From contig NC_092672.1 in NCBI RefSeq assembly GCF_964355755.1, positions 22,936,501 to 23,000,500 of the forward strand: a stretch of DNA of 64,000 nucleotides. Reading direction: 5' to 3'. The notes below the pieces were generated by a model. It saw only the letters and a list, made by a program, of their open reading frames with translations, had not been told where the DNA came from and did no database searches. Position 1 is the first letter of the stretch. Every line of letters starts with the position of its first letter. The translations under genes and the position numbers were made by a program. Positions 21,701 through 32,278 of the stretch are shown here, in pieces. Source of the DNA: Antedon mediterranea. Taxonomy: Eukaryota > Echinodermata > Crinoidea > Comatulida > Antedonidae.

Positions 21701-24700
21701 CTCCAATCACTGAACTGGTGATGTAGGCCTAATGAAAACCTTGATCGCACTTGAAATTCATATTCAGCTACCGCTGTCGTAATCTCCTCAATAATGATCT
21801 GCTTTTTATGCTGTTTTTCAATCTAATAAAAACAATTCGCTTTTAGTCACCTTGTCAATCATTGGGAGCTACATGACCATATTTTCTTTTGAAGCATTTT
21901 GTTACGTTTAAGAATCGTTCAATTTTCTAACGAAACTGTATGATCACGAGCGTCAAATGTTTCAGATGTGTTGTAGAAGATGACTGAATTATTATTGTCA
22001 TGTCATCACAGTAGCTTACCACAAAATCAGTGCAAGTATTTTCACTTGCACTGCTGATGGAAGGCAAGTACTACCCGAAAATTTGATTTAGATCTTTGCT
22101 TATTATATTTTTCATCTCCATTTGAGATCTAGCCACTGATACCTACAGTCTTGTCATTTTTTAGTAATTTGCCTTTAGGTTAATAAATAAATTAAAATAA
22201 ATAAATCCTGCATAACGGAATAACAATCTTTTAAAAAGCGTGCTTTATTATTTTGAAGATTTGTTTAATGAAGCCAAACAACGTAATCTTTTTGAAGAAA
22301 GTGAGTCGAAAATATTCTACAAATATGTTGTTTAACGATTTGAAATATATATTATACACAAACGAAATAAATATATATTATTTTATTGCCGATTTTACTA
22401 CATTCAAATTTAATGAGTTGGTACATTCGTGATATACGATAGTTATTCCACAATTTGTTGTCTCCTGATGATAAAAATATGACAAAACAAATAGTGAAAA
22501 TGATTGTAACTTCATACCTCTTCTGTCCATGTTTCATTTAAACGTCGGTAACGAAGTTGAAACCATAGCGAGTTACAATAATAGCAATCTTCTTGTAATT
22601 TCCAGAATACTATGACGTTTGATTCCCCCACTGAAACTCTATCAATTAATGGTGATAACGGTACGGCTGAAAATACAACAAAATGAAACCATTAGATCGT
22701 GCATACAGCCATGAGAGTTACTTCAGTGAATCTTTAATTTAGATAAGTAACGTCTGCCGTACATCAAAAGACATAACAACAGAATCATTAAGACATTCTA
22801 AGGTTACTGAACATTAGTTCATTTAGGAGACACAAAAGCAAACCTAACTTTACTAGTGTTTATTCGTCATGCCAATCTTCAAACAATTTAGATATTATTT
22901 AAGATTAAAAATTATGATTTTCGTTATGTTATACTTCAAAAGCTCATTGAACGAAACCCGTATCCCCGCCTGATAAATCACATAAGTCACGTAAAAGGGA
23001 TTAGATATTATTTTGATCTTCTGTGGTGCTTGTATATTTTATGAAATAATTAGATGGTAATGATCTATATTTTCCAAACCTGTGCTAAATATTGGCCTAC
23101 AGACCTTCATTCTTAGAATCAAATGTGGATGTTGTATTGGCAGTACCAAACATATTTTCAACAACTACTCGTACTAGATGTGCTCTCATTGGATTACCAT
23201 CATTTTCTGAAACTTTGCACGTGCTGTCGTTTAGCTTATTAGAACAGTTGATCCACACATTAGAACTGTTTCTAAGGGGATTAAAACAATTCATAATTCA
23301 ATATTAATTGTTAGTAATCAAAATTCTATAAACAGTAATCAGTAATCTGTAATCAATAATCCGTAAATCAATAATCTGTAATCGGTAATCTGTAAACAGT
23401 AATCAATAATCTGTAATCGGTAATCTGTAATCATTAATCAGTAATAAATAATTGGTATTCATTAATTGGTAATCAGTAATTTGTAATCCGTAATTTCTAA
23501 TCAATAATCTGTAACCAATAATCTGTAATCAGTAATACTCAATATTTAATCAATAATCTGTAATCATTTAACATAATAGTATTATTTTGTTACTTTGTCT
23601 TTTTTCATAATATTTGATTATGCACCTGCAGCTGTTGAATTTAAATAAAAGAGCGATGAACAGACAGACAAATGGTTGGTGTCACATTACGAGACACCGT
23701 GACAAGAGAAGAGTAAGAATGGCAGCCAAGAACCGGCAACATATTGAAGGGAAGACAAAAACGCAGATGGAGGGACGACATTATTTCTAATACAGTAAAA
23801 AAACTTTTGCTAGGCCAGCACAGAACAGAAACGAATGGCAAAGGCTTGAGGAGGGCTACATCCGGCAGTGTTTTGATGGAGCCGAGGTAAGATCATGCAT
23901 TCTGTATTAGTAATGAAACATTTCTTTAGGTATGATAAGACATTTATTATTTCTGAGAAAAGCAATGATTCTAATTATTTGTGTTATTTATTAATAATAC
24001 AAATCACTTACTGAAATTGAAATGTATAGACACTTATAACTCCGGTGAATTCCGTTCCCCATGTACATAAATAATCAACAATATTTGTCGATCTGCAGTT
24101 TAATGTAGGAGACGATGGCACGACTAAAAGACACAATATATAATTAGGTATATAACTATCTGTTGTGTGGATTCTTTTTACATGTAAGGAGTGGTTTTCT
24201 ATAATAATAAATCTCATCTCAGTCTCCAGCCACATACAATAAAAGACGAAAACAAATGTTTTAAACATATCATGTTTAATCTGGGACGGTGCGGCCATAC
24301 ACGCCAATTGCTACATGCACCGCCGCGACATATCTTTTTATTAACGGTAATTAAATAGATTATAGGACTTCATAACATTCAAGTTAAACCTCGGTCTCGT
24401 TTATGATTACCCGTAAGTTGGCTTCATGGATCAATTATCGTTAACTTTGATGGGATCAAATCATGTTTTCAAAACTATGTATGCCATTGACTAACTTACT
24501 ACCAACTGTTAATGACGATGTTGATTTATATGTCGTTACTCTTCCATTTTGTTTTTCTACAAGTATAAAGCAATCGATCCAATGTTCATAACCTGTCATG
24601 TTTAGGTTTGTTAAGGTAAGAATGGCTTCTGTATTTGAGATTACGGCAGTATTTTTTCCTGAATTAATAGGTACTTCGTCAACTTTCCATTCAATATCCG

Positions 24701-25217
24701 AGGCATTGTACGATGTTTTTGTTTGATCTAACGTACATGTGAAGTTCAGGGTGGAACCGGCCAACGAATATGGATCAACGGGCGTCAGTTTAAGTGCTGC
24801 AATAAAATAAAAAAATGTTTAGGTACGTACAGCATATAAGTTGTGTCCGCACCCAACAATATTACTGTACAACAAAGAAAATAATGGTAATATTGTAAAG
24901 AACAACAGTGAAATAGTTATTTAAAAAATATTTATTAAAGAAAAAAATTGAAAAAAGAAAGTTGTTAATTGTTTAACATTATAAAGAAGATTTATTAACC
25001 TATCATGCAAATATTTCTATTTTGAAACATAGATGTATTATAAGAAGTAAGTTCCATCGTTTCCTCAGAATATAATTCTTAAGTTAAATAGTTAAAATAA
25101 ACAAAATGATGGTGTCTACTTACATGATGTAGCTTTGAAAGCGCAGACAGTGGTCAAAATAATCCAAATCTGGAACGTACACAATGGAATGTTTAATGTA
25201 TAAGAGAGTTCTGCCAT
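18758..25217 (-). CDS. Class I cytokine receptor (gp130/IL-6R-like layout), complete ten-exon gene
   Basis: Single-pass receptor that should signal through JAK kinases. Exons: 25124-25217, 24500-24796, 24012-24123, 23105-23271, 22518-22666, 21681-21822, 20967-21281, 20540-20599, 20019-20149 and 18758-19408. Together they total 2118 nt, with GT-AG junctions and matching phases, giving 705 residues. Domains: signal peptide 1-31; Ig domain 33-130 (Cys52, Trp68, Cys107). Cytokine-binding D1 has C140-x9-C150-x-W152 and a second Cys pair 177/186. D2 is about 225-320, with YEFQVRSRF and a degenerate WSXWS (FSDWS, 310-314). A further FN3-like domain follows at about 322-430. The membrane helix is 449-472, then Box 1 WPEP at 481-484 in IFIEWPEPKFFKV. 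The tail has Tyr518, 543, 580, 611, 637, 667 and 668, but no YxxQ STAT3 motif. The weakest junction is the exon 4 donor (GTCTGT). I assign no ortholog. Confidence 0.9.
19652..19985. mobile_element. TTAA-flanked MITE in the last receptor intron, 334 bp
   Basis: The ends AAATGTATTGTCCC and (inverted) AGATGTATTGTCCC are flanked by TTAA at 19648-19651 and 19986-19989. A second, diverged copy starts at 42948. It is non-coding and piggyBac-like by target site. Confidence 0.85.
23309..23570. repeat. Degenerate AATCTGT/AATCAGT heptamer minisatellite
   Basis: Runs of AATCNGT, AATCAAT and AATCTGT units of about 7 bp lie in the receptor intron between exons 3 and 4. Confidence 0.9.
23655..23880 (+). 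pseudogene. RTE-type LINE C-terminal relic
   Basis: Broken frames read MVGVTLRDTVTREE, then EWQPRTG, then KGRQKRRWRDDII, then NRNEWQRLEEGYIRQ. These are in the order seen at the C terminus of RTE-like LINE polyproteins, with a deletion between the first two blocks and several frame changes. It lies in the same receptor intron, antisense to the gene. Confidence 0.7.
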
Positions 25218-25587
25218 CGTCTTTGGAACAATAAAAAGCTAATGATAATTATACATAGTATTAACGTGATTGGTCGAAATGAATTATCGGAATGATCGTT
25301 AAATGATAATCGTATGACGTCATCGAAGTACACAAAATAAAATGAGAGGGTTAATTTAGTGTCAAAATCAAAACATTAACTCTAAGTGACCGGAAACATT
25401 CTTATTGAAAGGCAAATGTAACCTTTTTTATGTAATATAACGGATATTGCCTTATTTTAAAGATATTTTATAACATTTGAGATCCTCGTTTAGTAGTCAA
25501 TATATTTTCTCACCAGACTATAATTTCCATAAGCGCTACGCAATTCGAGGAAATAAAATACGATTTCCTCGAAGGAGGATTTCATAT

Positions 25588-25660
25588 ATTTTCCGGAGCT
25601 GCAGCACTGGCACAAACACAATAAAATCATTCACAGAGACAGTTCTTGGTTTGGAAAAGT
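25588..25660. repeat. 72-bp segment duplicated in the LTR at 26448-26519
   Basis: TTTTCCGGAGCTGCAGCACT through CTTGGTTTGGAAAAGT occurs here and again at 26448-26519 with one base difference and the same orientation. Flanks on both sides differ. It may be a remnant of the second LTR of the retroelement next to it. Confidence 0.85.
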
Positions 25661-25943
25661 GCCCGTTTACACTTCAGAAGTTTCTTGAAATCCTGCGATT
25701 ACTACCCGAAGGTTCAATCCCACCAAACACAAGGTGACGTACCAACATAACACAAGCCATACACATGGCAAACAAATATGTTAAAAAAAACATGATCAAA
25801 AAGATACATTATACCGTAAAGGTAACGAAATTAAATAAACTATTGAGATTAAAATTAAAATCAAGTAAAATTGTCTTCTCTCAGACATAATTATATTGAA
25901 AAAACAAGTTAAGTGTCAAGCAAAATCAATACAGTTTAAACAA

Positions 25944-26286
25944 TCAAACATCTAAACAACCCACATGGGATGTTAGTGTAGGGGTTCCCAAGAGCCACTT
26001 AGAAATAAAGCCGTTACGGTCTGGCGGTTTAATTACACGTTTTGAACGTCGGGGACTTAAGGTTGGTTCTGAAGGTTTCTCCTGAGGAGTTATCATCATC
26101 AGTATGATCCATGGCAACTGCGACAGGACTGATATCATGCTCAGTTGAAGGAGAAGTTTCTGACGGTTCCACAGATGCATGGACAGAAGCAGGGTTGATA
26201 GATGGTGTTTCTTGTTGTTCTATGGATATTGCATCAACGGATTCTGGTACTGCAGTTTCAGGGACATAAGGTTGAATAAGATCCAC
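25944..26286 (-). pseudogene. LTR-retroelement 3' pol remnant
   Basis: A Pro/Ser/Glu-rich stretch changes frame near 26085 into SPRRSKRVIKPPDR, a motif typical of the very C terminus of Gypsy/BEL-type pol. It lies about 120 bp inside the LTR/primer site of the same orientation, so most of gag-pol has been deleted. No protease, RT or integrase is present. Confidence 0.6.
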
Positions 26287-26403
26287 ATCTTTCCAAATAA
26301 CTGGTTAAAACTTAAGAAAAGACTAATCAGCACTTATCGTAGTCTTTCTTGAGAGTGATCCCTTCCTCCTGGCTGAACAGCAAATCCTGGTCACGGCACC
26401 AAA

Positions 26404-27212
26404 TGTAACAGGTTCGTACTACTAGCGTCGTAGCTGTATCGCGTAGTATTTTCCGGAGCTGCAGCACTGGCACAACACAATAAAATCATTCACAGAGACA
26501 GTTCTTGGTTTGGAAAAGTTACATTCTTTTATTGAAGCTAGTAACCAGTCGGAAGGAGATATAACAAAAACAGTGTTACTATATTTAAAATAACATCAGT
26601 GATCGTATCATTAACGACAGTATGCCTATAGGCTACTATTGCGTTGTGTCTAGTATAACATCAAATAACTAATCAACTATGTTAACTGTAGTAAAACCAT
26701 TCTCAAATTAAGAGAGATAAAAATATAGATGCTTACCTAGTAACCAGTCGGAAGGAGATGAAAACCTTCACTTTGGGCTAGGCACTAGTAAGTGTCATCC
26801 ATTCCCAGTTGGGTACTATGACAATTTTTAACCGATGGTACTGTATATACATTTACCATAACGTTATTTCGTAGTTTACAGACCGATTGTATTGTAGGCC
26901 TAACTCGAGTCATACACATGTAATTATCAATTTAAATTCGGTTACACAAGATAAGAAACTATTAAAAATGCAAATCAATTAACAAAATCCCTTGTCCATT
27001 TATGAACTGACCCATACTGAAACATTATACACTAAATATTCTTGACCATTTTCCCGCCACTTGGATGAGGTGACTCATCTATTTATAGCATGGTCACTTA
27101 TCATTCCAGCTTTTACTTTAATGGGTCCCACAGGGTTTCTCAGATTCAAGTCAGATTCAGCAGATAAATCATTCAAGTATTTGGGTATAAGCATACCTGT
27201 TACCCTGTTACA
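26404..27212 (-). mobile_element. LTR of a degraded retrotransposon, 809 bp
   Basis: The ends are the perfect inverted TGTAACAGG/CCTGTTACA. Immediately inside, on the minus strand at 26403 downward, is TTTGGTGCCGTGACCAGGAT, which starts with TGG as a tRNA primer-binding site should. TAGTAACCAGTCGGAAGGAG occurs twice in the LTR (26535 and 26740). It lies about 1.2 kb upstream of the receptor's first exon, in the same orientation. Confidence 0.78.
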
Positions 27213-28026
27213 TATATAAATAAAGAATAATCGTACGCCTCTTTAAGTTTAATTAGGTGTTTTTAGTTTGAACTTTCTAAACAATACTATAACAATCTAA
27301 TGCGAGTGATCGCTTGTGATTGGTCAAATCACCTTCGTTTCGCTTACGTACTTACGTTACGTCCAAGAGGAGAACCAAGCTTTATTTTCACTGACGTATA
27401 TTAAAATGTATATCCTGTTCATAATGCAATCATGGTAATATGCTAGATTACTTTAACCCAATGTAAACACACTTCTAATTAAGATGTAAATTATCGTAAA
27501 AGGCGACAGTACCATTAGGATAATATTGTGTCATTTCGTTATCCGTGTACGTGAAGACCGTAAGCTTATTATAAATATGAACAAATATATAGTATTTTAA
27601 TACCTGCTGTATGAGTAGTACCGTATCCGTGCCCTGCGTCTTGTTATGATCTACCACAATCCACGATTTTTGTATTGTCATGGATCAGTTGTTGTTCGTG
27701 TGCGTTCTGCGTATTTGCATATAAGTGTCTTGCTGCTAGTTGTTTTTTGAGCATTGTGTTTGGCGCATTTGCATATAGGTGATGTTTTGTTTAACTACCT
27801 GGTTTTTCTGTCTGCGCGTCAGAAAAGCTTTTGTTGCAAACACAGGAAGATGTGATTTTCGTTACGGTGTTGTATATATTAGTATTAAGCCGTTGTTGAA
27901 GTTACTATTCTAAGTAGTAAAAAGAATTATATTACACGATAGACGGATCATTGCCTGATAATTTATTATAGGAAATTGCATGCATACTAAATAAAGCTGG
28001 CTTGACTGTGTGATAATGGCCGTTTT
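27213..28026. other. Intergenic, no gene supported
   Basis: Contains repeated GCGTATTTGCATATA/GCGCATTTGCATATAGG near 27707 and 27765, and a 68-codon minus ORF (27475-27681) without recognisable motifs. Confidence 0.4.
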
Positions 28027-28400
28027 GATTTTTTGGGTGTTACATTTGACTTAGAAATAAGCAAAATGACTAAAATAAATGTTGAAGAGAAAACGGGTAA
28101 AATTAGGTCTACTATCAATGTGTGGCGTAAGAGAAATCTTACTGTGTTGTGAAGATTAACTGTGTTAAAATCTCTAATATTATCAAAACTTAATTACATT
28201 TTTACAATGTTGCCAAACCCTACTACAGCTTATCTAAGTGAACTTAATAGGATGTTTTTTTAATTTTATCTGGAAGGGAAAGGATAAAGTCAAAAGAAAT
28301 AAGCTAATTAGAGAGTATAAGGATGGCGGAATTAACATGATTAATATCTTCAGTTACATAAAGGCAGAAAGATTAGTTGAATGCGAAGAATACACAGTGT
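28027..28400 (+). pseudogene. Tx1/L1-like LINE fragment
   Basis: The frame reads FLGVTFDLEISKM...WRKRNLTVL, then a TGA, then RLTVLKSLILSKLNYIF...LPNPTTAYLSELN. After a frame change in a T-run (about 28256) it reads NFIWKGKDKVKRNKLI and YKDGGINMINIFSYIKA. This order is characteristic of the region after the RT domain in L1/Tx1-type LINEs. It is truncated at both ends. Confidence 0.8.
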
Positions 28401-29201
28401 GTAAGTATAGTGGTAATACAGTGGTAAAGTGAAGTTATAAACTGACTGTTATTGAAACTATGTAACGCTTGTTTTTATATTTGCAGGGCTTTTTCCTTCG
28501 TTCTCTTTATTTTCCGAGTAACGTTGATTCGTACACAATAAATGGTAGCCTATGGTAGCGGCAATCAACAACTTGTTGTCTTTCTGTTGGTCTTGATATT
28601 GCATTCATTTGAGCCAAGCCTCGCACGCTTGATACCCGGGGAGAAAACTTCTAAATTAATCAGCGGGGTTGGTGAAATCTATCCATAATAGGTTACTTTT
28701 CTGTCCATAATAGGTTACTTTCTGTCCATAATAGGAACTAGAGGGCGCTGTTGTTTGTCCATAATAGGTGACTTTCATAATTGGCTGTCCAAAATAGGCG
28801 ACTTTTTGTCCACAATATAGCCTGGGTGCAGTACAAATTTTGCGGGAAAAAAGTATAGGAAAATTGTTTTCTATTTTTTCTGATAGAGTATACCATAGAG
28901 AATGTCAGAAAAAAAATCCCCATCCCAGGGTCTTGGGGAAAATTTTTTACGGCACTTTTAAATTTTGGCCTATATAACACACACAAATGCCTATTAACAC
29001 ACACAAATACCTATATATAGGGGATAGGGAAAACAAATTCACGTTTTTTTTAAACTTGGAGTTGTGTTATGATGATTAAAATTTGCTGAGGCTTACTTTA
29101 ATAACTACTTCTCATAGTAGTTGATAAATCGAGTCGATAACAATGACATTATCATGCCAGAATCCAATATGGCGTCCAATTTGGCGGAAAAAACAGGGTA
29201 T

Positions 29202-29660
29202 TGCTAAACCCCCGCAAACCCTTGCAAACCTCAAAAAAACATAGCAAACCCCACCGAACCAACATAAAAGTGATTGAATCATGTAGTGTACAATCCACTG
29301 GGTATATCCATGTAAAAAAAAAATTAAATTTCTACTGTTAACTACTTATTTTTGGGGTAAAACATCATTTTTTGGTCAAAAATGATTGCTAAACCCGGCA
29401 AACCTCCAAAAAAACATAGCAAACCCCACTGAACCAACATAATAAAAAGTGATTGAATCATGTAGTGTACGACCCACTGGGTATATCCATGTTAAAAAAA
29501 AAAAATTTCTGCTGTTAACTACTTATTTTTGGGGTAAAACATCATTTTTTGGTAAAAAAATGATTGATAATTTAAAAAAAAAAATGATGTTTTATCCTAA
29601 AAATAAGTAGTTAAAAGTAGAAATTTTTAATTTTTGTTTACATGGACATACCTAGTGGTT
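29202..29660. repeat. 190-bp tandem pair followed by an inverted partial copy
   Basis: The block AAACCTC..AACATAGCAAACCCCA..GTGATTGAATCATGTAGTGT..CACTGGGTATATCCATG occurs twice (about 29210 and 29398). The second copy's AACTACTTATTTTTGGGGTAAAACATCATTTTTT end is followed by its inverted complement at about 29577-29630, which makes a potential large hairpin. Confidence 0.85.
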
Positions 29661-29867
29661 AACATGGTTAAACTACAATTTAAAAAATAGCAAGGATTAA
29701 TAAAATACACCATAATTATTATGTTTATTACTATAATTATTGATCGATGATTATGATCAAAAATAATATGTTGAAGTGATGTACTTTTTCATTTCAGCAG
29801 CATACTGTATATGAGCAGAATATCAAACATCTGTGTGCCTATAATAAACAAGGCCAACAGCCATTAA

Positions 29868-29990
29868 GTCGCGTGCTACAATGCATAGTGATACCGGACC
29901 GACAGACAGACCGACAGACCGACAGACAGACCGACAGACCGACAGACAGAGAGAGAGACCGACCGACCGACATAGTGAACTATACTGACC
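29868..29990. mobile_element. AGTCGCGTG-family element with ACAG/ACCG array
   Basis: AGTCGCGTGCTAC, then GCATAGTGATACCGGACCGA, then a GACAGACC array, then CCGACCGACATAGTGAACTAT. It is the same core as at 9350-9447 and 30556-30752. The right inverted end is not preserved. Confidence 0.65.
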
Positions 29991-30049
29991 GAAATTACTG
30001 AACATGTTTAAAAATATTGAAATGTTTAAAAACATTTATTTTTTTTTTA

Positions 30050-30330
30050 TTTACACGTGCGTAGCCTGTCACTTTCGACGTGCTCGTATAACGTAATTTC
30101 GAGTTGAAAAGTAAGTCAAGAAAACAGAAATCGGGCAAAAAGAGTGCGCAATAACATTTAACGCGCAGTGCGCGCGCAAAAATATGCGCACTCATGGCAA
30201 TTTTGTAAACGCTTAAAATTGCCTGAAATGTACTCTTATTTCATCGAAAATAAATTTTGAAAATGTTAAGCGCGCGTACGCATGCGTTACATGCGCTACG
30301 CACGTAATTGTATTGCCATATGATGATTTA
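30050..30330. repeat. CpG-rich dispersed repeat, copy 1
   Basis: The stretch ACGTGCGTAGCC..ACGTGCTCGTATAACGT..TTCGAGTTGA..GTGCGCGCGCAAAAAT resembles 51665-51910. It is much richer in CG dinucleotides than its surroundings. Confidence 0.6.
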
Positions 30331-30555
30331 TGCCCTGAAATTTATGAGTACCAAATTTTATTTAATTGTGATTCATGGTTGTGAAGATATGATTACAAAC
30401 GTGATTTCGTTAAATCGTGCGTAGACCGCGTAATATTTTATAGCGCACCGTGAAAACATAACCACATTGATTCCTGGCCATAAGGAATATACTGTGAAAA
30501 ATTGACCTAGCTAGATTAAACTGATATCAAGATAAGGTCAGAAAGCGATAAAACG

Positions 30556-30572
30556 CATAGTGATACCGGACC

Positions 30573-30667
<95 letters not shown>

Positions 30668-30752
30668 CGACAGACAGACCGACAGACAGACAGACAGACA
30701 GACAGACCGACCGACCGACATAGTGAACTATAGAGTCGCTTCCACGCGACTA
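30556..30752. mobile_element. AGTCGCGTG-family element with long (ACAG)n array
   Basis: GCATAGTGATACCGGACCGA, about 140 bp of (ACAG)n with a few ACCG units, ACCGACATAGTGAACTATAG and CACGCGACT followed by an A-run. It shares both flanks with the copies at 9350 and 29868. ORFs through it are repeat artefacts. Confidence 0.75.
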
Positions 30753-31079
30753 AAAAAAGGAAGCATTTAAATACTATAATAATGTTTAAGTATTGTATAA
30801 TGCAAGTAACTTCAATCTTAGTAATGCTGAGACAAATTTTCATGTTGTATGGTGGGACACACTTAAAGTGTTCTGGGCCCATTTTGCACACCTGTAAATT
30901 AATAATTGTCTAGTGAGTTTTTGCTTTATCATAATTAACGTTTACGTAATTATAGGACGTCTACGTGTATGCTAATTGATTTTCAAATTGGTTAGGGCCT
31001 AAAATCAAATACTTAAGCCTAACCTAAAACCACAAACTAACTAACGGTTGAATTTCATAAATATTAAGTATAAGATTCA

Positions 31080-31700
31080 ATTAAAATTGTTTGTTAGGGC
31101 TACTCAACGGATAAGTAATATAACCAGGGAACAATAAAAATAGTGTAATTTCACTGTTATTATAACTAATCATAATGTCCTAGCCTATTAATGAATTATT
31201 TCATGCGTTAAATATACTGTAATGTATGTAACGGCTAGTTAAATTAAACGAAATAAAATAACCATGAGACAGAAAGCAAATATTAACCATGAGACGGAAA
31301 GCATGAAATAATCAAGATCACAATTTGTTTATATTAATTATTATTATTATTATTATTATTTGTATAATGTAAAAAGAGGGACTAGGCCTACAGCGACATG
31401 CCAATTGGGCTTCTTGTAGTCTTTCGACCAAATTTTTACTTATATGCCAACAATTGTAATGATATATATTTGGTCAATAAATGTTTCTTGAATTGAAAGT
31501 TTTAAAAATTGTTTGTTAAGGGTACTAAATGTTAAAGGATAAGTAATATATAACCAGGGAACAGTGAAATTAGTGAAAACAGTGAAATTAGTGTAATTTC
31601 ACTGTTATATAACTAATGTACTAGCCTAGTAGTAGAGCCTAATAATGATAATAATAATCATTTCATACGTTTAAATAATAATTATTAATAATAGGCCTAC
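31080..31700. repeat. Direct duplication around 31085 and 31505
   Basis: AAATTGTTTGTTAGGGCTACT..GGATAAGTAATATAACCAGGGAACA..AGTGTAATTTCACTGTTAT..ACTAATC recurs about 420 bp downstream with changes. A (TTA)n run lies between (31335-31362). Confidence 0.75.
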
Positions 31701-32278
31701 CTAGCCTAGTTTATTAATATATGTATAAATTGAATACACAGTAAAGTAAGGTTAGTCCCTACATAGCATAGGCCTATGTTAAGATGTAGGCTACTTATTT
31801 AATTACATAAATTTACCTGTTCTTGTCTTTGGGAAAATTGTAAAACTTAAGTTCTGGGTTGGCCTTTGAATTGCTTTTACAATTAATTGCAGCACAGTAC
31901 ATCTTTTCTTTTTTCATTCAGTGTTTCTTAACCATACAAACTTTGGCGCGACTCCTCAATCCCATTTTCTAAAGAATATTGCGATCGTCACGCAAATGTT
32001 CGTTACTCGTTTAAGCGAGGGGGCGCACTATAATTTGACGCTCCTAAAGTGTTACGCGTAAACGCGGGAGTGTCACATCTTTAGTATATAAGATCTTTGA
32101 ATAAACTCGCCTCGCATTTTGGACAGCCAATTATGAAAGTTACCTATTATGGACAAACAACAGCGCCCTCTACTCCCTATTATGGACAGAAAGTCCCCTA
32201 TTATGGACAGAAATCCCCTATTATGGACAGAAAAATAACCTATTATGGACAGATTTCACCAACCCTATTGAATTAATC

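Larger units (their letters stand above)
28662..32270. mobile_element. 3.6-kb transposase-less element with long inverted repeats
   Basis: The inverted arms (about 28662-28798 and 32117-32270) begin GGGTTGGTGAAATCTRTCC and contain several copies of TGTCCATAATAGG, plus the shared GAGGGCGCTGTTGTTTGTCC and CATAATTGGCTGTCC. The flanks share AATTAATC (28654-28661 and 32271-32278), an 8-bp target duplication that would fit hAT or P-type elements. The interior contains the 190-bp duplication, the ACAG/ACCG arrays and other repeats, but no transposase. Confidence 0.8.

Noticed and set aside
27475-27681. 68-codon minus ORF with a possible donor after ..LLIQQ
   Set aside because: No domain, no partner exon found to the left, and flanked by repeats.
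30527-30891. Ser/Val/Cys/Leu-rich ORFs
   Set aside because: They are translations of the ACAG microsatellite.
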